A DNA stretch of 64,000 nt from Porphyromonadaceae bacterium UBA4262 (GTDB taxonomy: Bacteria > Bacteroidota > Bacteroidia > Bacteroidales > Muribaculaceae): the NCBI GenBank assembly GCA_002396085.1, contig DGWI01000012.1, positions 120,066 through 184,065 on the forward strand, given 5' to 3'. The position numbers were made by a program, and so were the translations under genes. Below the pieces are notes generated by a model, which was not told the origin of the DNA, ran no database searches, and saw only the letters and a list, made by a program, of their open reading frames with translations. Below, piece after piece: positions 43,136 through 50,921 of the stretch (positions within the stretch are counted from its first letter, which is position 1; every line of letters starts with the position of its first letter).

Positions 43136-44722
43136 CTTGAGGTCGTCCTCGCTCTTGGGGGCGGGGGGGTAGTCGAGAGTGTAGTGCAAGCCGCGCGACT
43201 CCTTGCGTTCCATGGCCTGACGCATGACCAAGTAACCCACGTTGATGATGTTGCGCAACTCACAGATGCGGCGGCTCACGGTGCTGGTCTTGAAGAGTTT
43301 CTCGGTCTCCTCATAGAGGATGTCCAGGCGATTCCACGCGCGGTGTAGACGCAAGTCGCTGCGCACGATGCCCACATAGTCGGCCATGATCTCGCCCACC
43401 TCTTTCTCGCTCTGGCTGATGAGCACCATCTCCTCGGGGTGTGTGGTGCCGGCATCATTCCACTCGGGGATGTCCTCACGGTAGTCATAGTGGTCGTGGT
43501 TATCGATGGCATGGCGCGCCGCCGCCTCGGAATAGACCACTGCCTCGATGAGCGAGTTGCTGGCCAGGCGGTTGCCACCATGCAGGCCGGTGCACGAGCA
43601 CTCGCCCACGGCATAGAGGCGCTTGATGCTTGAGCAAGCGTTCAGGTCAACCTTGATGCCGCCACACAGGTAGTGTGCCGCCGGCACCACCGGGATGTAG
43701 TCCTTGGTGATGTCGATGCCAATGTCCAGACAGTGCTTGTAGATGTTGGGGAAGTGATGCTTGGTCTCCTCGGCGTCCTTGTGGGTGACATCCAGGTAGA
43801 CATGATCCTCGCCACGCTGCTTCATCTCACTGTCGATGGCGCGTGCCACCACGTCGCGCGGTGCCAGCGACAGGCGCGGGTCATACTTGTGCATAAACTC
43901 CTCGCCGCCCAGATTGCGCAACACGCCGCCGTAGCCGCGCATGGCCTCGGTGATGAGAAATGCGGGTCGGTCGCCCGGATGATAGAGTGCCGTGGGATGG
44001 AACTGGACAAACTCCATGTCCTTGACGGTGCCCTTGGCGCGATAGACCATGGCGATGCCGTCGCCGGTGGCGATGAGCGGGTTGGTGGTCGTGTGATAGA
44101 CAGCCCCGATGCCGCCTGTGGCCATCAATGTCACGCGCGAGAGGAAGGTGTCGACCTTGCCCGTCTGCTCGTCGAGCACGTATGCACCATAGCACTCAAT
44201 GTCGCGGGTGCGGCGTGTGACGATGCGCCCCAAGTGGTGCTGGGTGAGAATCTCGACGGCAAAGTGGTGCTCAAAGATGTCGATATTCTTGTTGGCCTTG
44301 ACAGCCTCGACCAGCGAGGTCTGTATCTCATGACCGGTGTTGTCGGCATGATGGAGAATGCGGAACTCGCTGTGTCCACCCTCGCGATGCAAGTCAAACT
44401 CGCCCTGCTCGTTCTTGTCGAAGTCTACGCCCCAGTCGATGAGGGCCTTGATTTGTTCGGGTGCCTCGGTGACCACCTTCTTGACCGCGTCAGGGTCGCT
44501 GAGCCAGTCGCCCGCCACCATGGTGTCGTGGATGTGCTTGTCGAAGTTGTCGACCAGCAGGTTGGTAACACTGGCCACGCCGCCTTGTGCCAGATCGGTG
44601 TTAGCCTCCTCGAGCGAGGTCTTGCAGATGAGCGCTACAGTGCCTGTGCGGGCCACCTTGAGGGCAAAACTCATCCCAGCCACGCCCGAGCCGATGATGA
44701 GGTAATCATAATGACGTTTCAT
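43130..44722 (-). CDS. nadB: L-aspartate oxidase
   Basis: 530-residue FAD flavoprotein that oxidises L-aspartate to iminoaspartate, the first step of de novo NAD synthesis. The FAD-binding GSGVAGMSFAL is near the N-terminus; catalytic-region motifs include GGVASVTN, HREGGHSEFRI, and EFVQFHPTALYHPG, with GLHGGNRLASNSLIEAVVYS later. The C-terminal helical domain is complete. ATG 44722 gives MKRHYDYLIIGSGVAGM; the longer frame to 45217 is an artefact through the pbp gene. nadA and nadC are not nearby. Between PBP and the regulator in a same-strand cluster, with CTAGA arrays at both junctions. Confidence 0.95.
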   Translation of the reverse strand: MKRHYDYLIIGSGVAGMSFALKVARTGTVALICKTSLEEANTDLAQGGVASVTNLLVDNFDKHIHDTMVAGDWLSDPDAVKKVVTEAPEQIKALIDWGVDFDKNEQGEFDLHREGGHSEFRILHHADNTGHEIQTSLVEAVKANKNIDIFEHHFAVEILTQHHLGRIVTRRTRDIECYGAYVLDEQTGKVDTFLSRVTLMATGGIGAVYHTTTNPLIATGDGIAMVYRAKGTVKDMEFVQFHPTALYHPGDRPAFLITEAMRGYGGVLRNLGGEEFMHKYDPRLSLAPRDVVARAIDSEMKQRGEDHVYLDVTHKDAEETKHHFPNIYKHCLDIGIDITKDYIPVVPAAHYLCGGIKVDLNACSSIKRLYAVGECSCTGLHGGNRLASNSLIEAVVYSEAAARHAIDNHDHYDYREDIPEWNDAGTTHPEEMVLISQSEKEVGEIMADYVGIVRSDLRLHRAWNRLDILYEETEKLFKTSTVSRRICELRNIINVGYLVMRQAMERKESRGLHYTLDYPPAPKSEDDLKL

Positions 44723-44741
44723 TCTGTTTCTGTTATTGAGA

Positions 44742-44774
44742 CTAGAGGCTCTAGACTTACTAGAAAATCTAGAT
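44742..44774. repeat. 9-bp CTAGA array D
   Basis: CTAG begins at 44742, 44751, 44760 and 44769, exactly 9 bp apart. The last contains the TAG stop codon of the PBP gene (minus strand). Confidence 0.93.
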
Positions 44775-47192
44775 TGATGATGTCGTGTCGGGTTGTGCGG
44801 GCTCGGCGACTGGAGGATTGACATCGATCGAGTCGGTGTCGAGTGAGTCGGTGTCGAAGTAGAGCGAGTCGGGCTCGTAGTTGGCGGCACAATCTTGATA
44901 TTGTGCCGGATCGATGTATTGCTGCGGAGGTCCGAAGCGCCCATGCAACGACCTGAAAGCCGGATCGCTGAACACCTTCTGCATGAACAGACCGCAGATG
45001 GGCAATGCCGTCTTGCTGCCCTGGCCCAACGCACCCGTGCGGAAGTGAATCTGGCGATACTCACCCCCGACCCATGCGCCACACACCAGATTGGGACTGA
45101 CACACACAAACCAGGCATCGGCATGTCGGTTGCTCGTACCCGTCTTGCCACCGAAGTCGGTGTCGTAGAGCGGTGAGCTCCTGTAGCCGTTGAATGCCAT
45201 CGATGTGCCCCCGGCATCGGTGCAGCCTGCCATGAGCATCTGCACCATGAGCCAAGCGGCGCGATAACTCAATGCCTGACGGTCGTCGGGACGGGCACGG
45301 TAAATCTCGTTGCCGTTGCGGTCAAGGATGTGGGTTACCAGCACAGGCGAGTGAGCACGGCCATCATTGACCACGGTGCAGTAACTGTTGACCAGTTCGA
45401 GCAGATTGACATCGCTCGAACCCAACGACAGAGCCGGTGTGGCATCAAGGGGCGAGTTGATGCCCATGTCGCGTGCAGTCTGTGCCACAAGCGGAATGCC
45501 CACCTCGTTGGCCACTCGCACAGCCACACTGTTGATACTCTGGGCAAATGCCGAGCGCAGGGTGATGTCAGCACCGCTGAAGCGTCCGTTGGCATTGGTG
45601 GGTCGCCAGTGCTCCATCTCGCGCTTCTGCTCGTTGAAGACCAGCGTGTCGATATAGGCGTCGCGACGGCGCACACAGGGCGTGAGCCCGTGCTCCATGG
45701 CGGTTGCATAGACAAAGAGTTTGAACGTGCTGCCAGGCTGGTGCATGGCTGTAACCTTGTCATACTTCCATGTGTCGAAGTCGACGTCGCCCACCCATGC
45801 CTTGACATGACCATTGTGGGGATCCATGGCAATGAAGCCCGTGTGCAGGAAGTGCAACATGTAACGTATCGAATCCATCGAACTCATCTCCATGTACAGG
45901 CTGTCGTTCTCGTAGTCAAACAGATGCACCTGATGAGGCTTGTTCATGTAGTGATTGACCGAGTCAAGGTCATTGGGGTAGCGGGCAAGCAACTGACGAT
46001 AGACATCGGTGTTGCGAGCCTTATCCTCGACAAAATTGGGTATGGGTTGCCCCTGGTCATCGACCCAGCAATCTTGTTTGCCCCAGTGCTGCTCAAAGTT
46101 GTGCTGCACAATCTTCATCTTCTCGCTCACCGCCTGCTCGGCATACTGCTGCATGCGCATGTCGATAGTGGTATAAATCTTGAGGCCGTCACGGTTCAAA
46201 TCCATCCCGCGCTCGTCGCACCATGCCTTAAGTTCGGCCGCCACAGCCTGGCGGAAGTACATCGCCGGCCCGTCGTAGGCACTCTCGACCGAGTAATGCA
46301 ACTCGATGGGCAGTGCCTGCAGCGAGTCGCACTGCTGCTGGGTGATGTGCCCCAGCCGGCGGGCGTTGTCCAGCACCGTGTTGCGTCGGCGCAGGCTATT
46401 CTTGGGATTAAGTCGAGGATTGTAGGTGCTGGTGGCCTTGAGTATGCCCACAAGCACAGCGCACTCTTGCTGGTTGAGTTCGCGCGGCGACTTGTCGAAG
46501 TAGGTCTTGGCTGCCGTCTTGATGCCATAAGCATTGCTGCCGAAGTCGACCGTGTTGGCATACATCTCGAGGATTTCTTGCTTGGTGTACCACATCTCAA
46601 GTTTGGTGGCTGTGATCCACTCCTTGCTCTTCATGATGAGCATCTTGACCCCGGGTATGTAGCCCAGCAGCCCTGTACCGTACTCGCGTGTGCGCAACAT
46701 GTTCTTGACCAACTGCTGCGACAATGTGCTTGCACCACGAGGTTTGCCATGCAGAATCATGTCCTTCAGAGCCGCCGCAAATCCACCGAAGTCGATGCCG
46801 TGGTGACTGTAGAAGCGCTCGTCCTCGGTGTCAATGAGAATGGTGAAAAACTGCGGGTTGATCGAGTCGTAAGGGACCGGTGTTCGGTTCTCGTCGAAGT
46901 ATTTGCCAATCTCGGTGCCATCGGCACTGTAGATGTAGCTTGCCACAGCCGTGTCGGGGTGCATGATGCGGTCGGTGCTGGGCGACTTGCCGAATAGCCA
47001 CAAGAAGTTGATGTCAACGGCAATCAAGTACAAGATGATGCACACAATCATCGTGGCGAACGCCACAAGGGTTTTCATCCACCAGGGGCGGCCACGATAC
47101 AACCCCTTGTACCAGGCCTTGAAGCGCCTCCAACCACTGCGTATCTTGCGCCAGCCCGTCACCAACAGGTTCTCACTATTGTTATTGTCCAT
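44769..47192 (-). CDS. Class A penicillin-binding protein (transglycosylase/transpeptidase, PBP1A type)
   Basis: 807 residues, bifunctional peptidoglycan synthase of the cytoplasmic membrane. One N-terminal transmembrane helix (TLVAFATMIVCIILYLIAV) is followed by a GT51 domain with EDERFYSHHGIDFGG (catalytic Glu) and RGASTLSQQLVKNML. The transpeptidase has the three motifs: PGSTFK (SxxK), SINS (SxN) and KTGTS (KTG). The C-terminus is Asp/Ser-rich (YFDTDSLDTDSIDVN), a short acidic repeat not typical of the family. It heads the group PBP-nadB-regulator. Confidence 0.95.
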   Translation of the reverse strand: MDNNNSENLLVTGWRKIRSGWRRFKAWYKGLYRGRPWWMKTLVAFATMIVCIILYLIAVDINFLWLFGKSPSTDRIMHPDTAVASYIYSADGTEIGKYFDENRTPVPYDSINPQFFTILIDTEDERFYSHHGIDFGGFAAALKDMILHGKPRGASTLSQQLVKNMLRTREYGTGLLGYIPGVKMLIMKSKEWITATKLEMWYTKQEILEMYANTVDFGSNAYGIKTAAKTYFDKSPRELNQQECAVLVGILKATSTYNPRLNPKNSLRRRNTVLDNARRLGHITQQQCDSLQALPIELHYSVESAYDGPAMYFRQAVAAELKAWCDERGMDLNRDGLKIYTTIDMRMQQYAEQAVSEKMKIVQHNFEQHWGKQDCWVDDQGQPIPNFVEDKARNTDVYRQLLARYPNDLDSVNHYMNKPHQVHLFDYENDSLYMEMSSMDSIRYMLHFLHTGFIAMDPHNGHVKAWVGDVDFDTWKYDKVTAMHQPGSTFKLFVYATAMEHGLTPCVRRRDAYIDTLVFNEQKREMEHWRPTNANGRFSGADITLRSAFAQSINSVAVRVANEVGIPLVAQTARDMGINSPLDATPALSLGSSDVNLLELVNSYCTVVNDGRAHSPVLVTHILDRNGNEIYRARPDDRQALSYRAAWLMVQMLMAGCTDAGGTSMAFNGYRSSPLYDTDFGGKTGTSNRHADAWFVCVSPNLVCGAWVGGEYRQIHFRTGALGQGSKTALPICGLFMQKVFSDPAFRSLHGRFGPPQQYIDPAQYQDCAANYEPDSLYFDTDSLDTDSIDVNPPVAEPAQPDTTSSI

Positions 47193-47216
47193 AAGTCAAA
47201 TATGAGTATACTTTGG

Positions 47217-47249
47217 CAAAGGTAACTATTAATTATGGTTATAGCACAA
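47217..47249 (-). promoter_or_regulatory. Promoter of the PBP gene cluster
   Basis: On the minus strand TTTG (47249-47246), 21 bases, TACCTTTG (47224-47217). It lies 25 bases before the PBP start codon. Confidence 0.7.
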
Positions 47250-47314
47250 ATTTAATGGCAATATTCACTAAATTTCACAAATCATGAAATAATAGAGGTC
47301 CCATCGCCTCATTG

Positions 47315-47346
47315 TTTGGTGGAATGGAAAAAAGGTTGTACCTTTG
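47315..47346 (+). promoter_or_regulatory. Promoter of metK
   Basis: TTTG (47315-47318), 20 bases, TACCTTTG (47339-47346). Transcription from about 47353 gives a 140-nt leader that begins just before the riboswitch. Confidence 0.75.
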
Positions 47347-47365
47347 CGGGCACAAATGGAAACAC

Positions 47366-47411
47366 AGTGGATAGATTTGGCTGCTTGCAACCACTTGAAA
47401 AAATGCTAAAA
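47366..47411 (+). ncRNA. SAM-II type riboswitch in the metK leader
   Basis: P1 stem AGTGG (47366-47370) / CCACT (47391-47395). The loop contains GATTT (47374-47378) and TTGCAA (47385-47390) directly before the 3' strand of P1. After the stem follow GAAAAAAATGCTAAAA, with the conserved TGCTAAA that forms the pseudoknot in SAM-II. This is the same order as the described SAM-II aptamers (stem, GAUUU, UUGCAA, stem, A-rich, GCUAAA). It lies in front of S-adenosylmethionine synthetase, a known SAM-II target gene class, and the promoter fits. Confidence 0.85.
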
Positions 47412-47466
47412 TCGCGATATCCGACGCCTTGCCGTCGGTTTCCCGTTAGCATTTTCCACTATTTTT
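47398..47466 (+). promoter_or_regulatory. Candidate expression platform of the metK riboswitch
   Basis: AAAATGCTAA (47400-47409), the 3' part of the aptamer, is perfectly complementary to TTAGCATTTT (47446-47455). CCACT follows directly (47456-47460), a second copy of the P1 3' strand. Inside the loop is a hairpin CCGACG (47421-47426) / CGTCGG (47433-47438). TATTTTT follows at 47460. The ligand-bound pseudoknot and this long stem exclude each other. Whether the long stem is a terminator or an anti-structure cannot be decided from sequence alone. Confidence 0.65.
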
Positions 47467-47493
47467 ACTAACCATTTAAAAATTTGTTGGAAA

Positions 47494-48789
47494 ATGAATT
47501 ATCTTTTTACATCCGAATCGGTGTCAGAAGGCCATCCCGACAAGGTGGCCGATCAAATCAGTGACGCTATCCTCGACCAGTTTCTGGCTTACGACCCACA
47601 GTCGAAGGTGGCTTGCGAGACACTTGTCACCACGGGACAGGTGGTGATTGCCGGTGAGGTCAAGAGCACGACCTACATCGACCTGATGGCCACTGCACGC
47701 CGCGTGATCAATCGCATCGGCTACAACCGCAGCGAACTGATGTTTGATGGCAATTCATGCGGTGTGTTCAATGCACTGCACGAGCAGAGTGGCGACATCA
47801 ATCGTGGCGTGGAGCGAGACACCCCCGAGGAGCAGGGTGCCGGCGACCAAGGCATGATGTTTGGCTATGCTTGCGACGAGACCCCGTCGCTGATGCCGCT
47901 CACGCTCTATCTGGCCCACTTCATCATGTACGAGTTGGCCCAGATTCGTCGCGAAAGCCGCCTGATGAGTTATCTCCGTCCCGATGCCAAGAGCCAGGTG
48001 ACAGTGGAGTATGACAGTGAGACGCATCGCCCGGTGCGCATCCACACCATCGTGGTGAGCACACAACACGACGAGTTTATCCGCCCCAACGACAATAGCC
48101 ATGAGGCACAACTGGAGGCCGACCGCCAGATGCTGGCTCGCATTGAGGACGATGTGCGCCACATCTTGCTGCCCCGCGTGATCAAGCAGTTGCCTCAAGA
48201 GATTCAAGCCCTATTTGACGGCAAGGAAAAGATCCTGGTCAACCCCACGGGCAAGTTTGTCATTGGTGGGCCTCATGGCGACACAGGCCTGACAGGCCGC
48301 AAGATTATCGTCGACACCTATGGTGGACGTGGTGCCCACGGTGGCGGTGCCTTCAGTGGCAAAGACCCCAGTAAGGTCGACCGCAGTGCAGCCTACGCCG
48401 TGCGCCACATCGCCAAGAATGCTGTGGCTGCGGGCATCGCCAGCCAAATGCTGGTGCAGGTGGCCTACGCTATCGGCAAGGCCGATCCGGTGAGTTTCTA
48501 CGTCAACACCTACGGCACAGCACACGTCGACATGACCGATGCTGAGATTGCCCAACGGCTGCAGCGAGTGTTCGACCTGCGCCCAGCCGCCATCGAGCAG
48601 CGATTGGGACTGCGCAAACCCATCTACGAGGAGACGGCAGCATACGGACACATGGGCCGCGACCCGCGCAAGGTGGTCAAGCACTTCCACAATGACTATG
48701 AGGGAGACCGCGCCATCGAGGTGGAACTCTTCACTTGGGAGAAACTCGACCATGTCGAGCAACTGCGCCAAGAGTTCTCAATGAATTAA
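47494..48789 (+). CDS. metK: S-adenosylmethionine synthetase
   Basis: 431 residues, cytoplasmic, makes S-adenosylmethionine from methionine and ATP. Signature motifs are SEGHPDKVADQISDAILD (residues 9-26), the ATP-binding GAGDQGMMFGYA, and the phosphate loop GGGAFSGKDPSKVDRSAAY. This is longer than the E. coli enzyme (384) and has the usual Bacteroidota length. ATG 47494 is the family start. It is likely controlled by the SAM-II riboswitch in its leader, that is by its own product. Confidence 0.97.
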   Translation: MNYLFTSESVSEGHPDKVADQISDAILDQFLAYDPQSKVACETLVTTGQVVIAGEVKSTTYIDLMATARRVINRIGYNRSELMFDGNSCGVFNALHEQSGDINRGVERDTPEEQGAGDQGMMFGYACDETPSLMPLTLYLAHFIMYELAQIRRESRLMSYLRPDAKSQVTVEYDSETHRPVRIHTIVVSTQHDEFIRPNDNSHEAQLEADRQMLARIEDDVRHILLPRVIKQLPQEIQALFDGKEKILVNPTGKFVIGGPHGDTGLTGRKIIVDTYGGRGAHGGGAFSGKDPSKVDRSAAYAVRHIAKNAVAAGIASQMLVQVAYAIGKADPVSFYVNTYGTAHVDMTDAEIAQRLQRVFDLRPAAIEQRLGLRKPIYEETAAYGHMGRDPRKVVKHFHNDYEGDRAIEVELFTWEKLDHVEQLRQEFSMN

Positions 48790-48796
48790 ACAAAAA

Positions 48797-48871
48797 GTCC
48801 TCGGCAAAACCGAGGACCACAAAAACAGGCTAGCGAGAGTCATCCCCCAGTGAAGGGACGACTCTCGCTAG
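48797..48871. terminator. Two hairpins between convergent metK and aroA
   Basis: GTCCTCGG (48797-48804) / CCGAGGAC (48810-48817), and CTAGCGAGAGTC (48830-48841) / GACTCTCGCTAG (48860-48871), both perfect. Each gene has one suitable hairpin next to its stop. Confidence 0.85.
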
Positions 48872-48877
48872 TTGATT

Positions 48878-50098
48878 TTAAAGCAAGAGCGTCTGCCAGA
48901 AGGTTGGATAACTCTTGGCGACAACTTCGGCATGCTCAATGGTGAGTCCAGGATGCTTGACGGCAGCCAGAGCCATAGCCATGGCAATGCGGTGGTCGCC
49001 GTGAGGGTCGATGACGGGCTCGTCCTGTGCCGGGCAGGTAGCAAAGTGCCAGGAAAGTGCATCGTCGCCCTCAAGTGTCACATCATATCCCAACTTGAGC
49101 AGTTCTTGACGCAGGGCCTCGCGGCGATCACTCTCCTTGAGCCGCAAGGTGCGCAGCCCGGTGATGCGAAACGGCCTCCCCATCAAGCACAGCGCGACAA
49201 CGAGCACAGGAGCCAAATCGGGAGTTCCCATCAGGTCGGCAAAGGTCGAGCAGCAGCAACACAATGCGGCCCCCATATCCATCGTCAATGACCCGTCGGC
49301 ATGCCAATGCGCCTGCATGCCCATCTGCTCCATGATGGTGATGATGCGGCTGTCGCCCTGCACACTGTCGCGATGCAGACCATGCAATGTGATGTGGGCT
49401 TGAGGCAGCAAAGCCTGCAACGCCAGCCAGAAAGCCGCCGCACTCCAGTCACCCTCGTGGATAGATGGCGCCGGCATATAGTTGTCATCGGGCAAGGTGA
49501 TGACATTGTCGTGCCACTGGGCGGTCACACCATGCCGCTGCATGATGGCAAGGGTCATGTCGATGTAAGGTCGCGACACAATGTCGCCCACCAACTCCAG
49601 TTCCATTCCGCCAATGACCGGAGCAATCATCAACAACGCACTCACAAACTGTGAACTCACACCAGCGGGCATTGTCACGTGCCCTCCCCGCAATCGTCGC
49701 CCGACGATGCGCAACGGAGCGCATCCCACACAGTCAACATAGGTGATGTCAGCCCCTAGTGTGCGCAATGCGTCGACGAGTGGCGCAATGGGCCGTTCTC
49801 GCAGACGCCGGTTGCCCGTCAATGTCACCTCGCATCCCTCGCATGTTGCCCAATAGGCAGTCAAGAAACGTAGTGCCGTTCCCGCGCCATCCACATCGAC
49901 GACCTCGCCCGACTGTGCCGCAAGCCCCCGCTGCATGGCCTGGATGTCATCGGCAAGAGACAGGGTGTCATTGTCTGGCCGCTCGTCATGCATTGAGCAT
50001 AGCGCATTGATGAGAAGCTCGCGGTTGACCACACTTTTGCTGGGCGGCAAAGTCACTTGCGCGACAAAATCTGGATTTATTGTGAGTTTTATATTCAT
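48878..50098 (-). CDS. aroA: 3-phosphoshikimate 1-carboxyvinyltransferase (EPSP synthase)
   Basis: 406 residues. Sixth step of the shikimate pathway: joins phosphoenolpyruvate to shikimate 3-phosphate. Motifs: LPPSKSVVNRELLINAL at the N-terminus, the LTGNRRLRERPI loop (PEP-binding region), and RLKESDRREAL near the C-terminal third. Also GDHRIAMAMALAAV near the end. ATG 50098 starts MNIKLTI; the longer frame to 50119 crosses its promoter. It stands alone in the minus direction, divergent from pyrH. Confidence 0.95.
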   Translation of the reverse strand: MNIKLTINPDFVAQVTLPPSKSVVNRELLINALCSMHDERPDNDTLSLADDIQAMQRGLAAQSGEVVDVDGAGTALRFLTAYWATCEGCEVTLTGNRRLRERPIAPLVDALRTLGADITYVDCVGCAPLRIVGRRLRGGHVTMPAGVSSQFVSALLMIAPVIGGMELELVGDIVSRPYIDMTLAIMQRHGVTAQWHDNVITLPDDNYMPAPSIHEGDWSAAAFWLALQALLPQAHITLHGLHRDSVQGDSRIITIMEQMGMQAHWHADGSLTMDMGAALCCCCSTFADLMGTPDLAPVLVVALCLMGRPFRITGLRTLRLKESDRREALRQELLKLGYDVTLEGDDALSWHFATCPAQDEPVIDPHGDHRIAMAMALAAVKHPGLTIEHAEVVAKSYPTFWQTLLL

Positions 50099-50116
50099 TT
50101 TGGGGCAATTTTTCGG

Positions 50117-50144
50117 CAAAGATACAAATTATTTCGTAACTTTG
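50117..50144. promoter_or_regulatory. Closely spaced divergent promoters of aroA and pyrH
   Basis: -7 boxes: TATCTTTG on the minus strand (50124-50117) for aroA and TAACTTTG on the plus strand (50137-50144) for pyrH. They are 12 bases apart, so polymerase cannot bind both at once. The aroA leader would be only about 10-12 nt. Confidence 0.6.
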
Positions 50145-50172
50145 CCGTTTGTAATACTAAAACTAGACAACT

Positions 50173-50886
50173 ATGGAACCAATCTACCACCGCATTTTGC
50201 TCAAACTCAGCGGCGAGTCGCTCGCTGTGGCTCAGGGCACGGGCATCAACTTTGACCGAACCATCGAGTACGCCCACCAGATCAAGGAAATCGTCGATGC
50301 TGGCGTACAAGTGGCTATCGTCATCGGCGGCGGCAATATCTTCCGTGGTCTCAAGGGTGCCGCTCAAGGTTTTGAGCGCGTCCGTGGCGACCAGATGGGT
50401 ATGCTGGCCACCGTTATCAACTCGCTAGCCCTGTGCAGCGCACTCGAGTCAATCGGCCAGCCTGCTCAGGTGTTTACAGCAATCAGCATGGTGCCCATCG
50501 GCGAACTGTACAGCAAGTGGCGCGCAATCGAGGCCATGCAGCAAGGCAAAGTCGCCATCATGTCGTGCGGCACAGGCAGCCCCTACTTCACTACCGACAC
50601 TGGCTCGTCGCTGCGTGGCATCGAACTGGAGTGCGACGTGATGCTCAAGGGAACTCGCGTGGACGGCATCTACACCGCCGACCCCGAGAAAGATCCCACT
50701 GCCACCAAGTTTGATCGCATCAGTTACGACGAGATCTATGAGCGCAACCTCAAGGTGATGGACATGACCGCTACCATCATGTGCAAGGAGAATGGCCTGC
50801 CCATCCACGTGTTCAATATGGATGTCGCGGGCAATCTGCTCAAGGTCATCGCAGGCGACCCCATCGGCACAGTCGTACACGCATAG
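50173..50886 (+). CDS. pyrH: Uridylate kinase (UMP kinase)
   Basis: 237-residue hexameric bacterial UMP kinase of the amino-acid kinase fold. RILLKLSGESLA starts the protein; GGGNIFRG (residues 53-60) and DQMGMLATVINSLAL are the substrate-binding features, with the ATP-site segment TADPEKDPTATKFDRI. It phosphorylates UMP to UDP in pyrimidine nucleotide synthesis. The radical SAM gene begins 35 bases after the stop and may be cotranscribed. Confidence 0.96.
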   Translation: MEPIYHRILLKLSGESLAVAQGTGINFDRTIEYAHQIKEIVDAGVQVAIVIGGGNIFRGLKGAAQGFERVRGDQMGMLATVINSLALCSALESIGQPAQVFTAISMVPIGELYSKWRAIEAMQQGKVAIMSCGTGSPYFTTDTGSSLRGIELECDVMLKGTRVDGIYTADPEKDPTATKFDRISYDEIYERNLKVMDMTATIMCKENGLPIHVFNMDVAGNLLKVIAGDPIGTVVHA

Positions 50887-50921
50887 ATCAACAAACAAAT
50901 CTTAAAACTTAGAATCTAGTC

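Noticed and set aside
43130..45217. Longer nadB frame (695 codons)
   Set aside because: The first 165 codons run through the PBP gene in another frame and have no homology-like pattern; the FAD motif begins right after ATG 44722.
45330..46997. 555-codon open frame antisense to the PBP gene
   Set aside because: Opposes a bifunctional PBP with all catalytic motifs; no motif or signal of its own.
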